From contig JAHDOI010000025.1 of the NCBI GenBank assembly GCA_018434945.1, positions 33,995-97,994 on the forward strand: a stretch of 64,000 nucleotides of DNA, written 5' to 3'. Source of the stretch: Selenomonadales bacterium. Lineage in GTDB: Bacteria; Bacillota; Negativicutes; Sporomusales; UBA7701. Shown piece after piece: positions 16,904-25,245 of this stretch; the stretch's first letter is position 1; every line of letters starts with the position of its first letter. The notes under the pieces are model-generated. The model did no database searches, was not told where the DNA came from, and saw nothing but the letters and a program-made list of their open reading frames with translations. Made by a program: the position numbers and the translations under genes.

Positions 16904-18193
16904 ATGGATAAGCAGGTAATCATCGCTGTTTCAATCTTTCTCTTGGTGTATGCCCTGATAATCAGTGAGAAAATGCATCGCACCATTCTGGCCATGGCGG
17001 GCGGGATGGCGCTTATCCTCGCCGGTGTTATTACCCAGGAGCGGGCCATCCACCATATCGATTTCAATACAATCGGCCTGCTGGTGGGGATGATGATCAT
17101 CGTCGGCATAACGGCCGAGACAGGCTTATTCCGCTATCTGGCGATCTGGTCGGCCAAGAAGGTGGACGGCGACCCTGTCAAACTTTTTTACGCGCTCGCC
17201 ACTCTGACCGCCGTGTGCTCGGCTTTTCTCGATAACGTCACGACCGTGCTGCTGACCGTGCCTGTGACAATAAGCATCACCCGGCAGCTCAATATCTCGC
17301 CGATGCCTTTCCTTATCGCCCAGATAATCGCTTCGAACATCGGCGGCACAGCCACCCTGATCGGCGACCCGCCCAACATCATGATCGGCAGCGCCGTTAA
17401 GGAACTGACCTTCGTGGCGTTCGTCGAAAACCTGTTCCTTATCGCTTTCTTTATCCATTTTGTTACTATTCTTATTATGTCGCGCATTTACCGCGATAAG
17501 CTCCATACCACCGACGAGCTGCGCGCGAAGATCCGCGAGCTGGATGAAACCAAGCAGCTAACGAACATCCCTTTGCTCAAAACCTGCCTGTTCGTGCTGG
17601 CGTTTACGATTTTCCTCTTCACCACCCACCAGTTGTTCCATCTCGACTCCGCCACCGCGGCTCTCTCCGGCGCCAGCCTGTTGCTGGTGCTGACCGCCAA
17701 GCATACCGAGCACGGCCTGGAGCATGTTTTCCACAAGGTGGAGTGGGTGGCGCTGTTCTTCTTCGTCGGCCTGTTCGTGGTGGTCGGCGGCCTGGTGGAT
17801 ACCGGCGTCATCAAGTGGCTGGCGCAGGAGGCGGTCAAACTGACGGCCGGCAACGTGACGGCGACAGCGCTGCTCATCCTGTGGCTGAGCGCGATCGCGT
17901 CGGCGTTCGTGGACAATATCCCCTTTGTGGCGACGATGATCCCGCTGATCAAGGATATGGGCACGATGGGGGTGGCCAACCTCGAACCGCTGTGGTGGAG
18001 CCTGGCCCTCGGCGCCTGCCTGGGCGGCAACGGCACGATCATCGGCGCGAGCGCCAATATCATCGTCGCCGGGCTGGCGGCCCAGGAAGGCTACAATATC
18101 ACTTTCAAGGGCTTCTTTAAGATCGCCTTCCCGTTGATGCTGATGTCGATTGCCATTTCGACGGTGTATGTGTACTTGCGTTACCTGATGTAG
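16904..18193 (+). CDS. ArsB/NhaD-superfamily ion transporter, copy 1
   Basis: Inner-membrane carrier of 429 aa with about 11-12 hydrophobic segments. Two inverted signature regions are visible: D-N-V-T-T-V-L-L-T-V-P (~110) with G-D-P-P-N-I-M-I-G (~155), and D-N-I-P-F-V-A-T-M-I-P (~330) with G-G-N-G-T-I-I-G-A-S-A-N (~370), the hallmark of the ion-transporter superfamily (ArsB, NhaD, SLC13 relatives). ATG at 16904 has GGGAGGAG. First of three tandem paralogs. The ion is unknown; sodium/proton exchange or organic anion transport are possible. Confidence 0.85.
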   Translation: MDKQVIIAVSIFLLVYALIISEKMHRTILAMAGGMALILAGVITQERAIHHIDFNTIGLLVGMMIIVGITAETGLFRYLAIWSAKKVDGDPVKLFYALATLTAVCSAFLDNVTTVLLTVPVTISITRQLNISPMPFLIAQIIASNIGGTATLIGDPPNIMIGSAVKELTFVAFVENLFLIAFFIHFVTILIMSRIYRDKLHTTDELRAKIRELDETKQLTNIPLLKTCLFVLAFTIFLFTTHQLFHLDSATAALSGASLLLVLTAKHTEHGLEHVFHKVEWVALFFFVGLFVVVGGLVDTGVIKWLAQEAVKLTAGNVTATALLILWLSAIASAFVDNIPFVATMIPLIKDMGTMGVANLEPLWWSLALGACLGGNGTIIGASANIIVAGLAAQEGYNITFKGFFKIAFPLMLMSIAISTVYVYLRYLM

Positions 18194-18266
18194 TTTTTTC
18201 GGACCCTCTTGCCTGCAGCAGGAAAATGGGGTAAAATTTAACCTAAGCGCATATGGCCGGATTTTT

Positions 18267-18299
18267 GGAGGAGACTGTCACCAAGGTCCCCTCCTTTTT
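18267..18299 (+). promoter_or_regulatory. Leader hairpin before transporter 2
   Basis: GGAGGAGAC (18267-18275) pairs with GTC plus CCCTCC (18286-18294), followed by TTTTTG. The loop region TGTCACCAAG is nearly identical to that of the next leader at 19684, which a plain terminator would not need. It is 45 bp before the start codon. Confidence 0.6.
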
Positions 18300-18343
18300 G
18301 TTTGTCGGTATGCGTCTTTGATATTTGTCATGGAGGTAGGTTA

Positions 18344-19633
18344 ATGGACAAGCAGGTAATCTTCGCGGTAACGGTCTTTGTCGCTGTGTACGCCCTGATT
18401 ATTTCCGAAAAAATCCACCGTACCGTCCTGGCGATGGTCGGCGGCATGCTGATGGTGGTTTTCGGCATCCTCAGCCAGGAGCAAGCCATCCATCATATCG
18501 ATTTCAACACTATCGGCCTGCTGGTGGGGATGATGGTCATCGTCGGCGTAACCGCCGAAACCGGCTTGTTCCGTTACCTGGCCATCTGGTCGGCCAAGAA
18601 GGTGAACGGCGACCCGATCAAGCTTTTCATCGCTCTCGGCACGCTGACCGCGGTTTGCTCGGCGCTGTTGGACAACGTGACGACGGTGCTGCTGACCGTG
18701 CCGGTGACGATCAGTATCACGCGCCAGCTCGAGGTGCCACCCATACCTTACCTCATCGCCCAGATCATCGCCTCCAATGTCGGCGGCACCGGGACGTTGA
18801 TAGGCGACCCGCCGAATATCATGATCGGCAGCGCGGTGAAAGAGCTGACGTTTATGGCTTTTATCGATAATCTGTTTCTGATCGCCTTCTTCATGCATTT
18901 CATCGTTATCGTGCTGATGGCCTGGGTTTACAGGAAAAAGCTCGTGACCACGGATGAGCTGCGGGAAAAGATAATGCATCTGGACGAAAAGAAGCAGTTG
19001 ACCAATATAAAGCTGCTGAAAACCTGCCTGGCGGTCCTGACGTTCACGATCTTCCTCTTTACGACTCACCAGCTTTTCCACCTGGAGTCGGCGACCGTCG
19101 CCCTGTTCGGCGCCAGCATCCTCCTGCTCCTGGCCGCCAAGCAGTCCGAGCACGGCCTGGAACACATTTTCCACAAGGTGGAGTGGGTGGCGCTGTTTTT
19201 CTTCGTGGGGCTGTTCGTGCTGGTCGGCGGCCTGGTGGAGACGGGCGTCATTAAGTGGCTGGCCCAGGAGGCGATCAGGCTGACGGCCGGTAATGTGACG
19301 GCGACCGCGCTGCTCATCCTGTGGCTGAGCGCGATCGCGTCGGCGTTCGTGGACAATATCCCCTTCGTGGCGACGATGATCCCGCTGATCAAGGATATGG
19401 GCGCGATGGGCGTGTCCAATCTCGAACCGCTGTGGTGGAGCCTGGCCCTCGGGGCCTGCCTGGGCGGCAACGGCACGATCATCGGCGCGAGCGCCAACAT
19501 TATCGTCGCCGGGCTGGCGGCCCAGGAAGGCTACACCATCTCTTTCAAGGGCTTTTTCAAGATCGCTTTCCCGATCATGCTGCTGACGATCGTCATTTCG
19601 ACGGTGTATGTGTACCTGCGTTACCTGATCTGA
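18344..19633 (+). CDS. ArsB/NhaD-superfamily ion transporter, copy 2
   Basis: 429 aa, same length and architecture as copy 1 and nearly identical over long stretches, especially the C-terminal half around the second D-N-I-P-F-V-A-T motif. The differences are concentrated in the cytoplasmic loop near residues 200-230 and in early helices. ATG at 18344 has a TGGAGG site. It has its own leader hairpin, so the copies may be expressed separately. Recent tandem duplication is the simplest explanation. Confidence 0.85.
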   Translation: MDKQVIFAVTVFVAVYALIISEKIHRTVLAMVGGMLMVVFGILSQEQAIHHIDFNTIGLLVGMMVIVGVTAETGLFRYLAIWSAKKVNGDPIKLFIALGTLTAVCSALLDNVTTVLLTVPVTISITRQLEVPPIPYLIAQIIASNVGGTGTLIGDPPNIMIGSAVKELTFMAFIDNLFLIAFFMHFIVIVLMAWVYRKKLVTTDELREKIMHLDEKKQLTNIKLLKTCLAVLTFTIFLFTTHQLFHLESATVALFGASILLLLAAKQSEHGLEHIFHKVEWVALFFFVGLFVLVGGLVETGVIKWLAQEAIRLTAGNVTATALLILWLSAIASAFVDNIPFVATMIPLIKDMGAMGVSNLEPLWWSLALGACLGGNGTIIGASANIIVAGLAAQEGYTISFKGFFKIAFPIMLLTIVISTVYVYLRYLI

Positions 19634-19683
19634 TTTGACAGTCCGCTGCGCGGCGGGCCAAAATGCATAGTATACGGTGTTCG

Positions 19684-19720
19684 GGAGGAGACTGTCACTA
19701 AGGTCTCCTTCTGTTTTTTT
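19684..19720 (+). promoter_or_regulatory. Leader hairpin before transporter 3
   Basis: GGAGGAGAC (19684-19692) pairs with GTCTCCTTC (19703-19711); the loop is TGTCACTAAG and a CTGTTTTTTT tract follows. The loop matches that of the 18267 hairpin in nine of ten positions. Confidence 0.6.
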
Positions 19721-19760
19721 GCCCTTCTCAGAATATTGAATGGCGGGGAGGTAGGTAGAT

Positions 19761-21050
19761 ATGGATTCCCAGGTAATGTTCGCGATAACGGTCTTTATCG
19801 TCGTGTACGCCCTGATCATTTCCGAAAAAATCCACCGCACCGTCCTGGCGATGGTGGGCGGGATGCTGATGGTGGTTTTCGGCATCCTCAGCCAGGAGCA
19901 GGCTATCCACCATATCGATTTCAACACTATCGGCCTGCTGGTGGGGATGATGATCATCGTCGGTGTTACGGCCGAGACCGGCCTGTTCCGCTTCCTGGCC
20001 ATCTGGACGGCCAAAAAGGTGGGCGGCGATCCGGTGAAGCTGTTTTACGCCCTCGCGACGCTTACCGCCGTCAGTTCGGCGCTTTTGGACAATGTGACGA
20101 CCGTGCTGCTGACTGTGCCGGTGACGATCAGCATCACCCGGCAGCTCGACGTTTCCCCCATGCCTTACCTGATCACCCAGATTATCGCGTCAAACATCGG
20201 CGGTACGGCGACGCTGATCGGCGACCCGCCGAATATCATGATCGGCAGCGCGGTGAAGGAGCTGACTTTCATGGCGTTTGTCGAGAATCTGGCGGCGTTC
20301 TCCTTCCTGACGCACTTTCTCGTCATCGCCATCCTGGCCCGGTTCTATCACAGCAAATTGAAAACGACCGCCGCGCTGCGGGAAAAGATAATGCATCTCG
20401 ACGAGCGCAAGCAGCTGACTAATATCAAGCTGCTTAAGAGCTGTCTCGGGGTGCTGACGGGGACGATTCTGCTGTTCGCAACCCATCAGTTCTTTAATCT
20501 GGAGTCAGCGACCGTCGCCCTTTTTGGGGCGAGTATCCTGCTGCTCCTGGCCGCCAAACAGTCCGAGCACGGCCTGGAGCACGTTTTCCGCAAGGTGGAG
20601 TGGGTGGCGCTGTTTTTCTTCGTCGGGCTGTTCGTCCTGGTGGGCGGCCTGATAGAAACGGGGGTGATCAAGTGGCTGGCCCAGGAGGCGATCAGGCTGA
20701 CGGCCGGCGATCTGACGGCGACTGCGCTGCTTATCCTGTGGCTAAGCGCGATAGCGTCGGCGTTCGTGGACAATATCCCCTTCGTGGCGACGATGATTCC
20801 GCTGATCAAGGATATGGGCGCACTGGGGATCGCCAACCTGGAGCCGCTGTGGTGGAGTCTGGCTCTCGGGGCCTGCCTGGGGGGCAACGGCACGATTGTC
20901 GGCGCGAGCGCCAATATCATCGTCGTCGGGCTTGCGGCCCAGGAAGGGTACAACATCACTTTCAAGGGTTTCTTCAAGATCGCTTTTCCGATAATGCTGC
21001 TGACAATCGTGCTGTCGACGGTGTATGTGTATTTCCGGTACCTCGTATGA
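19761..21050 (+). CDS. ArsB/NhaD-superfamily ion transporter, copy 3
   Basis: 429 aa, third tandem paralog with the same paired D-N-[VI] and G-D-P-P-N / G-G-N-G-T motifs. It is closer to copy 2 at its N-terminus. The segment near residues 175-200 (L-A-A-F-S-F-L-T-H-F-L) differs from both other copies. ATG at 19761 has GGGGAGGTAGG upstream. The last gene of the array; the CDGSH protein follows 78 bp later on the same strand. Confidence 0.85.
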   Translation: MDSQVMFAITVFIVVYALIISEKIHRTVLAMVGGMLMVVFGILSQEQAIHHIDFNTIGLLVGMMIIVGVTAETGLFRFLAIWTAKKVGGDPVKLFYALATLTAVSSALLDNVTTVLLTVPVTISITRQLDVSPMPYLITQIIASNIGGTATLIGDPPNIMIGSAVKELTFMAFVENLAAFSFLTHFLVIAILARFYHSKLKTTAALREKIMHLDERKQLTNIKLLKSCLGVLTGTILLFATHQFFNLESATVALFGASILLLLAAKQSEHGLEHVFRKVEWVALFFFVGLFVLVGGLIETGVIKWLAQEAIRLTAGDLTATALLILWLSAIASAFVDNIPFVATMIPLIKDMGALGIANLEPLWWSLALGACLGGNGTIVGASANIIVVGLAAQEGYNITFKGFFKIAFPIMLLTIVLSTVYVYFRYLV

Positions 21051-21128
21051 GCCGGCCGCCCAAGGAGGATTCGCGGCGGCTGGCAGGGAATATTTCCCTA
21101 AATACGGTGCTGGCCGGGAGGTACGGAT

Positions 21129-21788
21129 ATGAGCAATAAAAAAACACCGCCCAAAGAAGGCGGCGCGCGGACGCCGATGGTCGTTTTCACTCCTTATAGT
21201 CCCTATATGGTTGTCGATGTCGAAAAAATGACCGGCCCGGACGGCCGGGATTTGCCGCTGGATGCGGTGACTTCTCTGTGCCGCTGCGGAGCCTCGGGCC
21301 ACAAGCCTTATTGCGACGGCAGCCACAGCAGGATCGGCTTCGTCGGCAAACGGGAGAGAAACACGCCTGCCGGACGCAGCCAGGATTATGTCGGTAAGCA
21401 GATCACCATCCATGACAACCGGCGCGCGTGCGCCCACTCGGGCGAGTGCCTGCGGGGGCTGCCGGCGGTGTTTAATAAGGACGCCAAGCCGTGGATAGAC
21501 CCCGACGGGGCGACGGCGGAGGAGATCATCAAGGTAATAGAGCGCTGTCCCTCGGGGGCGCTAAGCTATACGGTGGACGGCGAGCTCCACAAGGAATGGG
21601 GCGACGGACCGCCGGCGATCAAGGTCGACAAGGGTGGCCCGCTGCGCCTCACGGGCGGGATAGCGGTCAAGGACGCCGACGGCTCGGCGCCGGAGGCGAA
21701 GAGCCACTATACCCTCTGCCGCTGCGGCAAGTCGGCGAACAAGCCGTTCTGCGACGGCCAGCACTGGAAGGAACGATTCGAGAGATAG
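21129..21788 (+). CDS. Iron-sulfur protein with two CDGSH domains around a Fer4_19 domain
   Basis: 219-residue cytoplasmic iron-sulfur protein. CDGSH motif 1: Cys51, Cys53, Cys62, His66. CDGSH motif 2: Cys197, Cys199, Cys208, His212. Each would bind a [2Fe-2S] cluster. Between them lies a divergent ferredoxin-like (Fer4_19) segment with C-A-H-S-G-E-C (101-107) and C-P-S-G-A-L (140-145). The tri-domain order suggests electron transfer, but partners are not known. A GGGAGG site precedes the ATG and a clean terminator follows. Confidence 0.9.
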   Translation: MSNKKTPPKEGGARTPMVVFTPYSPYMVVDVEKMTGPDGRDLPLDAVTSLCRCGASGHKPYCDGSHSRIGFVGKRERNTPAGRSQDYVGKQITIHDNRRACAHSGECLRGLPAVFNKDAKPWIDPDGATAEEIIKVIERCPSGALSYTVDGELHKEWGDGPPAIKVDKGGPLRLTGGIAVKDADGSAPEAKSHYTLCRCGKSANKPFCDGQHWKERFER

Positions 21789-21802
21789 GGCATAGCTACA
21801 CG

Positions 21803-21834
21803 AAGCAGGCAGCGAAATCGCTGCCTGCTTTTTA
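21803..21834 (+). terminator. Terminator of the CDGSH gene
   Basis: AAGCAGGCAGCGA and TCGCTGCCTGCTT form a 13-bp stem followed by TTTAAT. Confidence 0.92.
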
Positions 21835-21845
21835 ATCCTATTGCT

Positions 21846-21973
21846 TTGCGGTCGTTCAGAAAGCCCCGGATGCCAGGCGCACCGGAGGATGACACCGGAA
21901 GCGTACACGGACGTACGCTGAGGATGGCAGCCGAGGAGCAACGCCGCAGACGGGGCTTTATCAACGACCGCGA
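21846..21973. repeat. Dispersed hairpin repeat, copy 2
   Basis: Same core as copy 1 (only a few substitutions), with arms GCGGTCGTTCAGAAAGCCCC on the left and its near-complement on the right (GGGGCTTTATCAACGACCGC). Three mismatches in about 22 pairs. It lies just downstream of the CDGSH terminator and 24 bp before the L,D-transpeptidase start, the only copy not abutting a minus-strand stop codon. Confidence 0.9.
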
Positions 21974-21997
21974 CATATTATGGAGGGAGGTGATTAT

Positions 21998-22333
21998 ATG
22001 GCTTACGCTATCCGCATCTCCCTCTCCACCCGCACCCTGTCGCTGATCGGCAACGGCCGGCTGGTCAGGACTTATCCCGTCGGGGTAGGCCGGCCGGGCC
22101 ACCAGACGCCGTCGGGTTCTTACACCATCGTGGTGAAACGGCCCAATCCCGGCGGTCCTTTCGGGGCGATGTGGCTCGGGCTGAGCATCCCCCGCTATGG
22201 CATCCACGGCACGAACAACCCTGCCTCGATCGGCGGCTATGTGTCGCGCGGCTGCATTCGCATGTATAACCGCGATGTGGTGGAGCTGGCGGGGATGGTG
22301 CCGGTGGGAACACCGGTGTACATTAGTCAGTAG
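21998..22333 (+). CDS. Minimal L,D-transpeptidase (YkuD) domain protein
   Basis: 111-residue YkuD domain without any signal peptide, membrane anchor or LysM. The catalytic pattern H-G-T-N-N (His70) ... S-R-G-C-I-R-M (Cys86, Arg88) is intact. Family members form 3-3 peptidoglycan cross-links or attach proteins to peptidoglycan outside the membrane, so lack of an export signal is odd. ATG at 21998 has GGAGGGAGGTGA. It could be an intracellular or spore-associated version; this cannot be decided here. Confidence 0.88.
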   Translation: MAYAIRISLSTRTLSLIGNGRLVRTYPVGVGRPGHQTPSGSYTIVVKRPNPGGPFGAMWLGLSIPRYGIHGTNNPASIGGYVSRGCIRMYNRDVVELAGMVPVGTPVYISQ

Positions 22334-22350
22334 CTTATACCGAGTAGGAG

Positions 22351-22471
22351 GAAACTGCTAGGAAGCTCCAGATGCAAGGCGCACCGGAGGCGGACACCGG
22401 AAGCGTACACGATCGTACGCTGAGGATGGCAGCCGAGGAGCAACGCCGCAGATGGACTTCCTAGCAGTTTC
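22351..22471. repeat. Dispersed hairpin repeat, copy 3
   Basis: Core as in copies 1 and 2, with arms GAAACTGCTAGGAAG (22351-22365) and the exact complement CTTCCTAGCAGTTTC ending at 22471. The arms share no sequence with those of copies 1 and 2. The right arm reaches the stop codon (22471-22473) of the minus-strand DUF445 gene. Confidence 0.9.
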
Positions 22472-23775
22472 TATCTTATTAGAGAATGAACCAAAGGCAC
22501 TACGTAAGGGTCATAGAAATAGTGCAGAAACAGAAAGAGCAGCAGCCCGACGACGCCGCCGACGACCGAGCCGTTGATGCGTATCCAGGCGAGGTCTTCG
22601 CCGGCCTTGTCTTCGATGAACATGTTGAGGTCATCGTCGCTGAGGCGGACGAGCGCATCTCTGACGACGGAGGCGACGAGGTCGCGCTCGCTGTCGATGA
22701 AGCGGCTCACAGCTGTCTGGAGGTGTTCTTCCACCCAGTCCCGCATGGCGGCGTCTGCCTTGAAGGTCGCCCACAGCTTTTCGGCCTGGCGGGCCGCCCA
22801 CGCCGACGGCCAGTCGGGCGGCGCGTTGCGGACCGCCAGCGTGCCGACGGCGATCAGCGCTTCCTCGAGACGAAGCCGGCCAGCCAGCCCTTTTCGCCAG
22901 GCGTCGATACCCGCCGTCCAGGCAGGGTCGTCGCCCAGGCGGTCGGCGGCCGCCGCCAGCCTGGTCCGCACCCAGGCGCGGACGGGATGGTCGGCGGCGG
23001 CGAGATCGCGGAGGAGGAGCAGGAGCTCGGCGTGGAGGACGGCGGCGGCCTCGGCGGTGTTGAGGGTGTTGGTGGCTTCGGCGAGGCCGAGGACGAGCTT
23101 CTGCCACCAGGTGCGGGCCGCATTTTGCGAGTATTGTTCGAGGTAGCGCTCGATGGCCCGGCGGGTGCTGTCTTTGGCGGCCGCAGCGGTGATCTCGGCC
23201 AGCAGCTGCTCGATTATGCGGTCGGCCCGGCCGCTGGCGAGCAGCCACACCAGCCCATGCCGACTGTAGGCCGCCAGGTCGGCTTCGTGGAGGATGGCCT
23301 TGAGCCATTTCTGCCCGTAGCGAGCGGCGGCCGGGATGTCGAGGTTGTCCCAGGCCGAGCGGGCGCAGCGGGCGGCGAGGTCGGGCAGAAGCGCCTGACG
23401 GTCGCCTTCTTCGAACCAGCCGACGATGAGGTCAACCAGCCGTACGCCGGTGAGGCGGCGTTTGATCGACTCTTTGCTGAGCAGTTCGTTCTGAACCGCC
23501 CCGGCGATGGCGGTGACGATTTTGTCGCGGCTTTTGGGGATGAGGGCGGTGTGCCAGGGAAAGCCCAGCGGCCGCCGGAAGAGGGCGGTGACGGCGAACC
23601 AGTCGGCGATACCGCCGACGAGGGCGGCTTCAGCGACTATGAACAGCATTTTTACGGCCATGGTGTCAGGGTAGCGGTATTTCGCCGCCGCGGCGGCGGC
23701 GAACAGGGCGAAGACAAGCGCCAGTACCCTGTTGGCCTTGCGGCGGTATGCGGCGGCGCCCACGGCTACCACCAC
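22471..23775 (-). CDS. DUF445 membrane protein, copy A
   Basis: 434-residue DUF445 protein: one or two N-terminal hydrophobic segments followed by G-G-I-A-D-W-F-A-V-T-A-L-F-R-R-P-L-G (residues ~52-70), a long helical middle, and a C-terminal I-R-I-N-G-S-V-V-G-G-V-V-G-L plus membrane segment. Function is unknown. It overlaps the upstream paralog; GTG at 23775 has weak ribosome-binding context and GTG at 23763 is an alternative. Confidence 0.85.
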   Translation of the reverse strand: MVVAVGAAAYRRKANRVLALVFALFAAAAAAKYRYPDTMAVKMLFIVAEAALVGGIADWFAVTALFRRPLGFPWHTALIPKSRDKIVTAIAGAVQNELLSKESIKRRLTGVRLVDLIVGWFEEGDRQALLPDLAARCARSAWDNLDIPAAARYGQKWLKAILHEADLAAYSRHGLVWLLASGRADRIIEQLLAEITAAAAKDSTRRAIERYLEQYSQNAARTWWQKLVLGLAEATNTLNTAEAAAVLHAELLLLLRDLAAADHPVRAWVRTRLAAAADRLGDDPAWTAGIDAWRKGLAGRLRLEEALIAVGTLAVRNAPPDWPSAWAARQAEKLWATFKADAAMRDWVEEHLQTAVSRFIDSERDLVASVVRDALVRLSDDDLNMFIEDKAGEDLAWIRINGSVVGGVVGLLLFLFLHYFYDPYVVPLVHSLIR

Positions 23776-25016
23776 CGGGTCAGCAGGAAGATGAGCATGC
23801 CTGCCACCCCTCCCACGACCGAGCCGTTTATGCGGATCATCTGCAGGTCGTTGCCGACGCGGCCTTCGATGAATTCCACCAGCGCAGCGGTCGAATATTG
23901 GTCGAGGCGTTCGCGGACCATCGTGCCGATGTGGGCGTGATGGGTGTCGATGAATGCCATGAGCGCCTGGCGGAGAAGCTGGGCAAGTGCCTGCTGCTGG
24001 CCGGCGTCGTCCCTGAAGGCCAGCACCAGGCGATCGACCTGGGCGGTCAGCCAGCGGCGCATGACGGCACGACCGGTGTCACCCGCCGCCGCTTCGAGGA
24101 TGACGGCCACACCGCCGCCGATGCGCTCGGCCAGGTCGGCCCGCCCGGCCAGCCAGCCGTTCTTGGCCTGCTCGACCCGCTCCCGCAGCTCGGGATCGTT
24201 CTGCAGGCGCGCGGCGAGGTCGAGCGTCCACCGGCGCAGGTTTTCCCGCCAGGGATGGGCGGGATCCCGGAGGGTGCACAGCAGCTGGCCCCCTTCCCGT
24301 TGGGCGATGGCGGCCATGGCGGCGGGTGTGAAGCCCAGCCCTTCGAGGAGCTGACCGGCGAACTGGCGGCGCCTGAGGTCGCGTTCGTAGACCAGCCGCG
24401 CTTCGCCGATGAAGGAGGCGAAGAGTTCGCCGACCTGGGGCTGGGCGACGAGGGCTTCGAGTTCGCCGAGAACGAAGTCGGCCAGCCGGTCGGCGTAGCC
24501 ATGCCTTACCGACCATTCGATGGTCTGGGCAAGCAGCGGGGCTAGCTTTATCTGGCCGGCGTTATCGCGGACGAGGTTGGCCAGGAAACTGCCGATCTTG
24601 TCGGGGTTGATCTGGCCGACAGCATCGTCGCCCAGCCTGGCGAGGAATTCGCTTATGCGGGTTTTGCCGTCGTAGTCGGCGAGGTAGCGGACGACGAGGG
24701 CGGCGATATCGTAGCGGCCGATGGTGGCGCGGATATTTTCACGGGTCAAGAGTTCGTCCTCGACCATGGCGATGATGGCCTCGGTGATGCGGGCGCGGTT
24801 GCGGGGGATTAGCTCGGTGCGGAAGGGGATGCCGAGGGGGCGGCGGAAGAGGGCGGACACGGCGAACCAGTCGGCGAGGCCGCCGACCATGGCGGCGCTG
24901 AACCCGCTGGCCAGCAGGCCGCCGGTGAATGTGTGGGCGAAGGGATGGCTGACGATGAAGCCGAGGGACACCAGCCCCAGCGTTATCGTTGCTTTGTTCC
25001 GGTTGGTAGCGGTCAT
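23766..25016 (-). CDS. DUF445 membrane protein, copy B
   Basis: About 416 residues, paralogous to the next gene: G-G-L-A-D-W-F-A-V-S-A-L-F-R-R-P-L-G-I near residue 45, E-L-I-P-R-N-R-A-R-I, and the same C-terminal I-R-I-N-G-S-V-V-G-G-V-A-G-M. ATG at 25016 is preceded by GGAAGGTG; GTG at 25028 is possible. The pair arose by tandem duplication and is co-transcribed. No substrate or partner is apparent. Confidence 0.85.
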   Translation of the reverse strand: MTATNRNKATITLGLVSLGFIVSHPFAHTFTGGLLASGFSAAMVGGLADWFAVSALFRRPLGIPFRTELIPRNRARITEAIIAMVEDELLTRENIRATIGRYDIAALVVRYLADYDGKTRISEFLARLGDDAVGQINPDKIGSFLANLVRDNAGQIKLAPLLAQTIEWSVRHGYADRLADFVLGELEALVAQPQVGELFASFIGEARLVYERDLRRRQFAGQLLEGLGFTPAAMAAIAQREGGQLLCTLRDPAHPWRENLRRWTLDLAARLQNDPELRERVEQAKNGWLAGRADLAERIGGGVAVILEAAAGDTGRAVMRRWLTAQVDRLVLAFRDDAGQQQALAQLLRQALMAFIDTHHAHIGTMVRERLDQYSTAALVEFIEGRVGNDLQMIRINGSVVGGVAGMLIFLLTRWW

Positions 25017-25119
25017 GGCAGCAGGCACCTTCCGACAGGATTCTTCTATATATTATGTTTTCCCCCCGTGGTAAAAAACCCTCTATGGGGTAATCGGCAA
25101 CCTCCAATCTTGGTGCGCC

Positions 25120-25244
25120 GCGACCGTTCAGAAGCCCCCAGATGCTAGGCGGCTCCGTCGGGCGTGCAGCGCCGCGTACTCGGAACGTACGCAAGCAAGC
25201 GCCCGACGGAACAACAACGCAGATGGGGGCTTATCAACGGTTGC
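25120..25244. repeat. Dispersed hairpin repeat, copy 4
   Basis: Same ends (CCCCCAGATGC ... CAACGCAGATGGGGG) with arms GCGACCGTTCAGAAGCCCCC and near-complement ending at 25244. The middle is diverged: GGCTCCGTCGGGCG pairs with CGCCCGACGGAAC, and CGTAC/GTACG is kept. The right arm ends 1 bp before the ilvB stop codon (25246-25248). Confidence 0.88.
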
Positions 25245-25245
25245 C

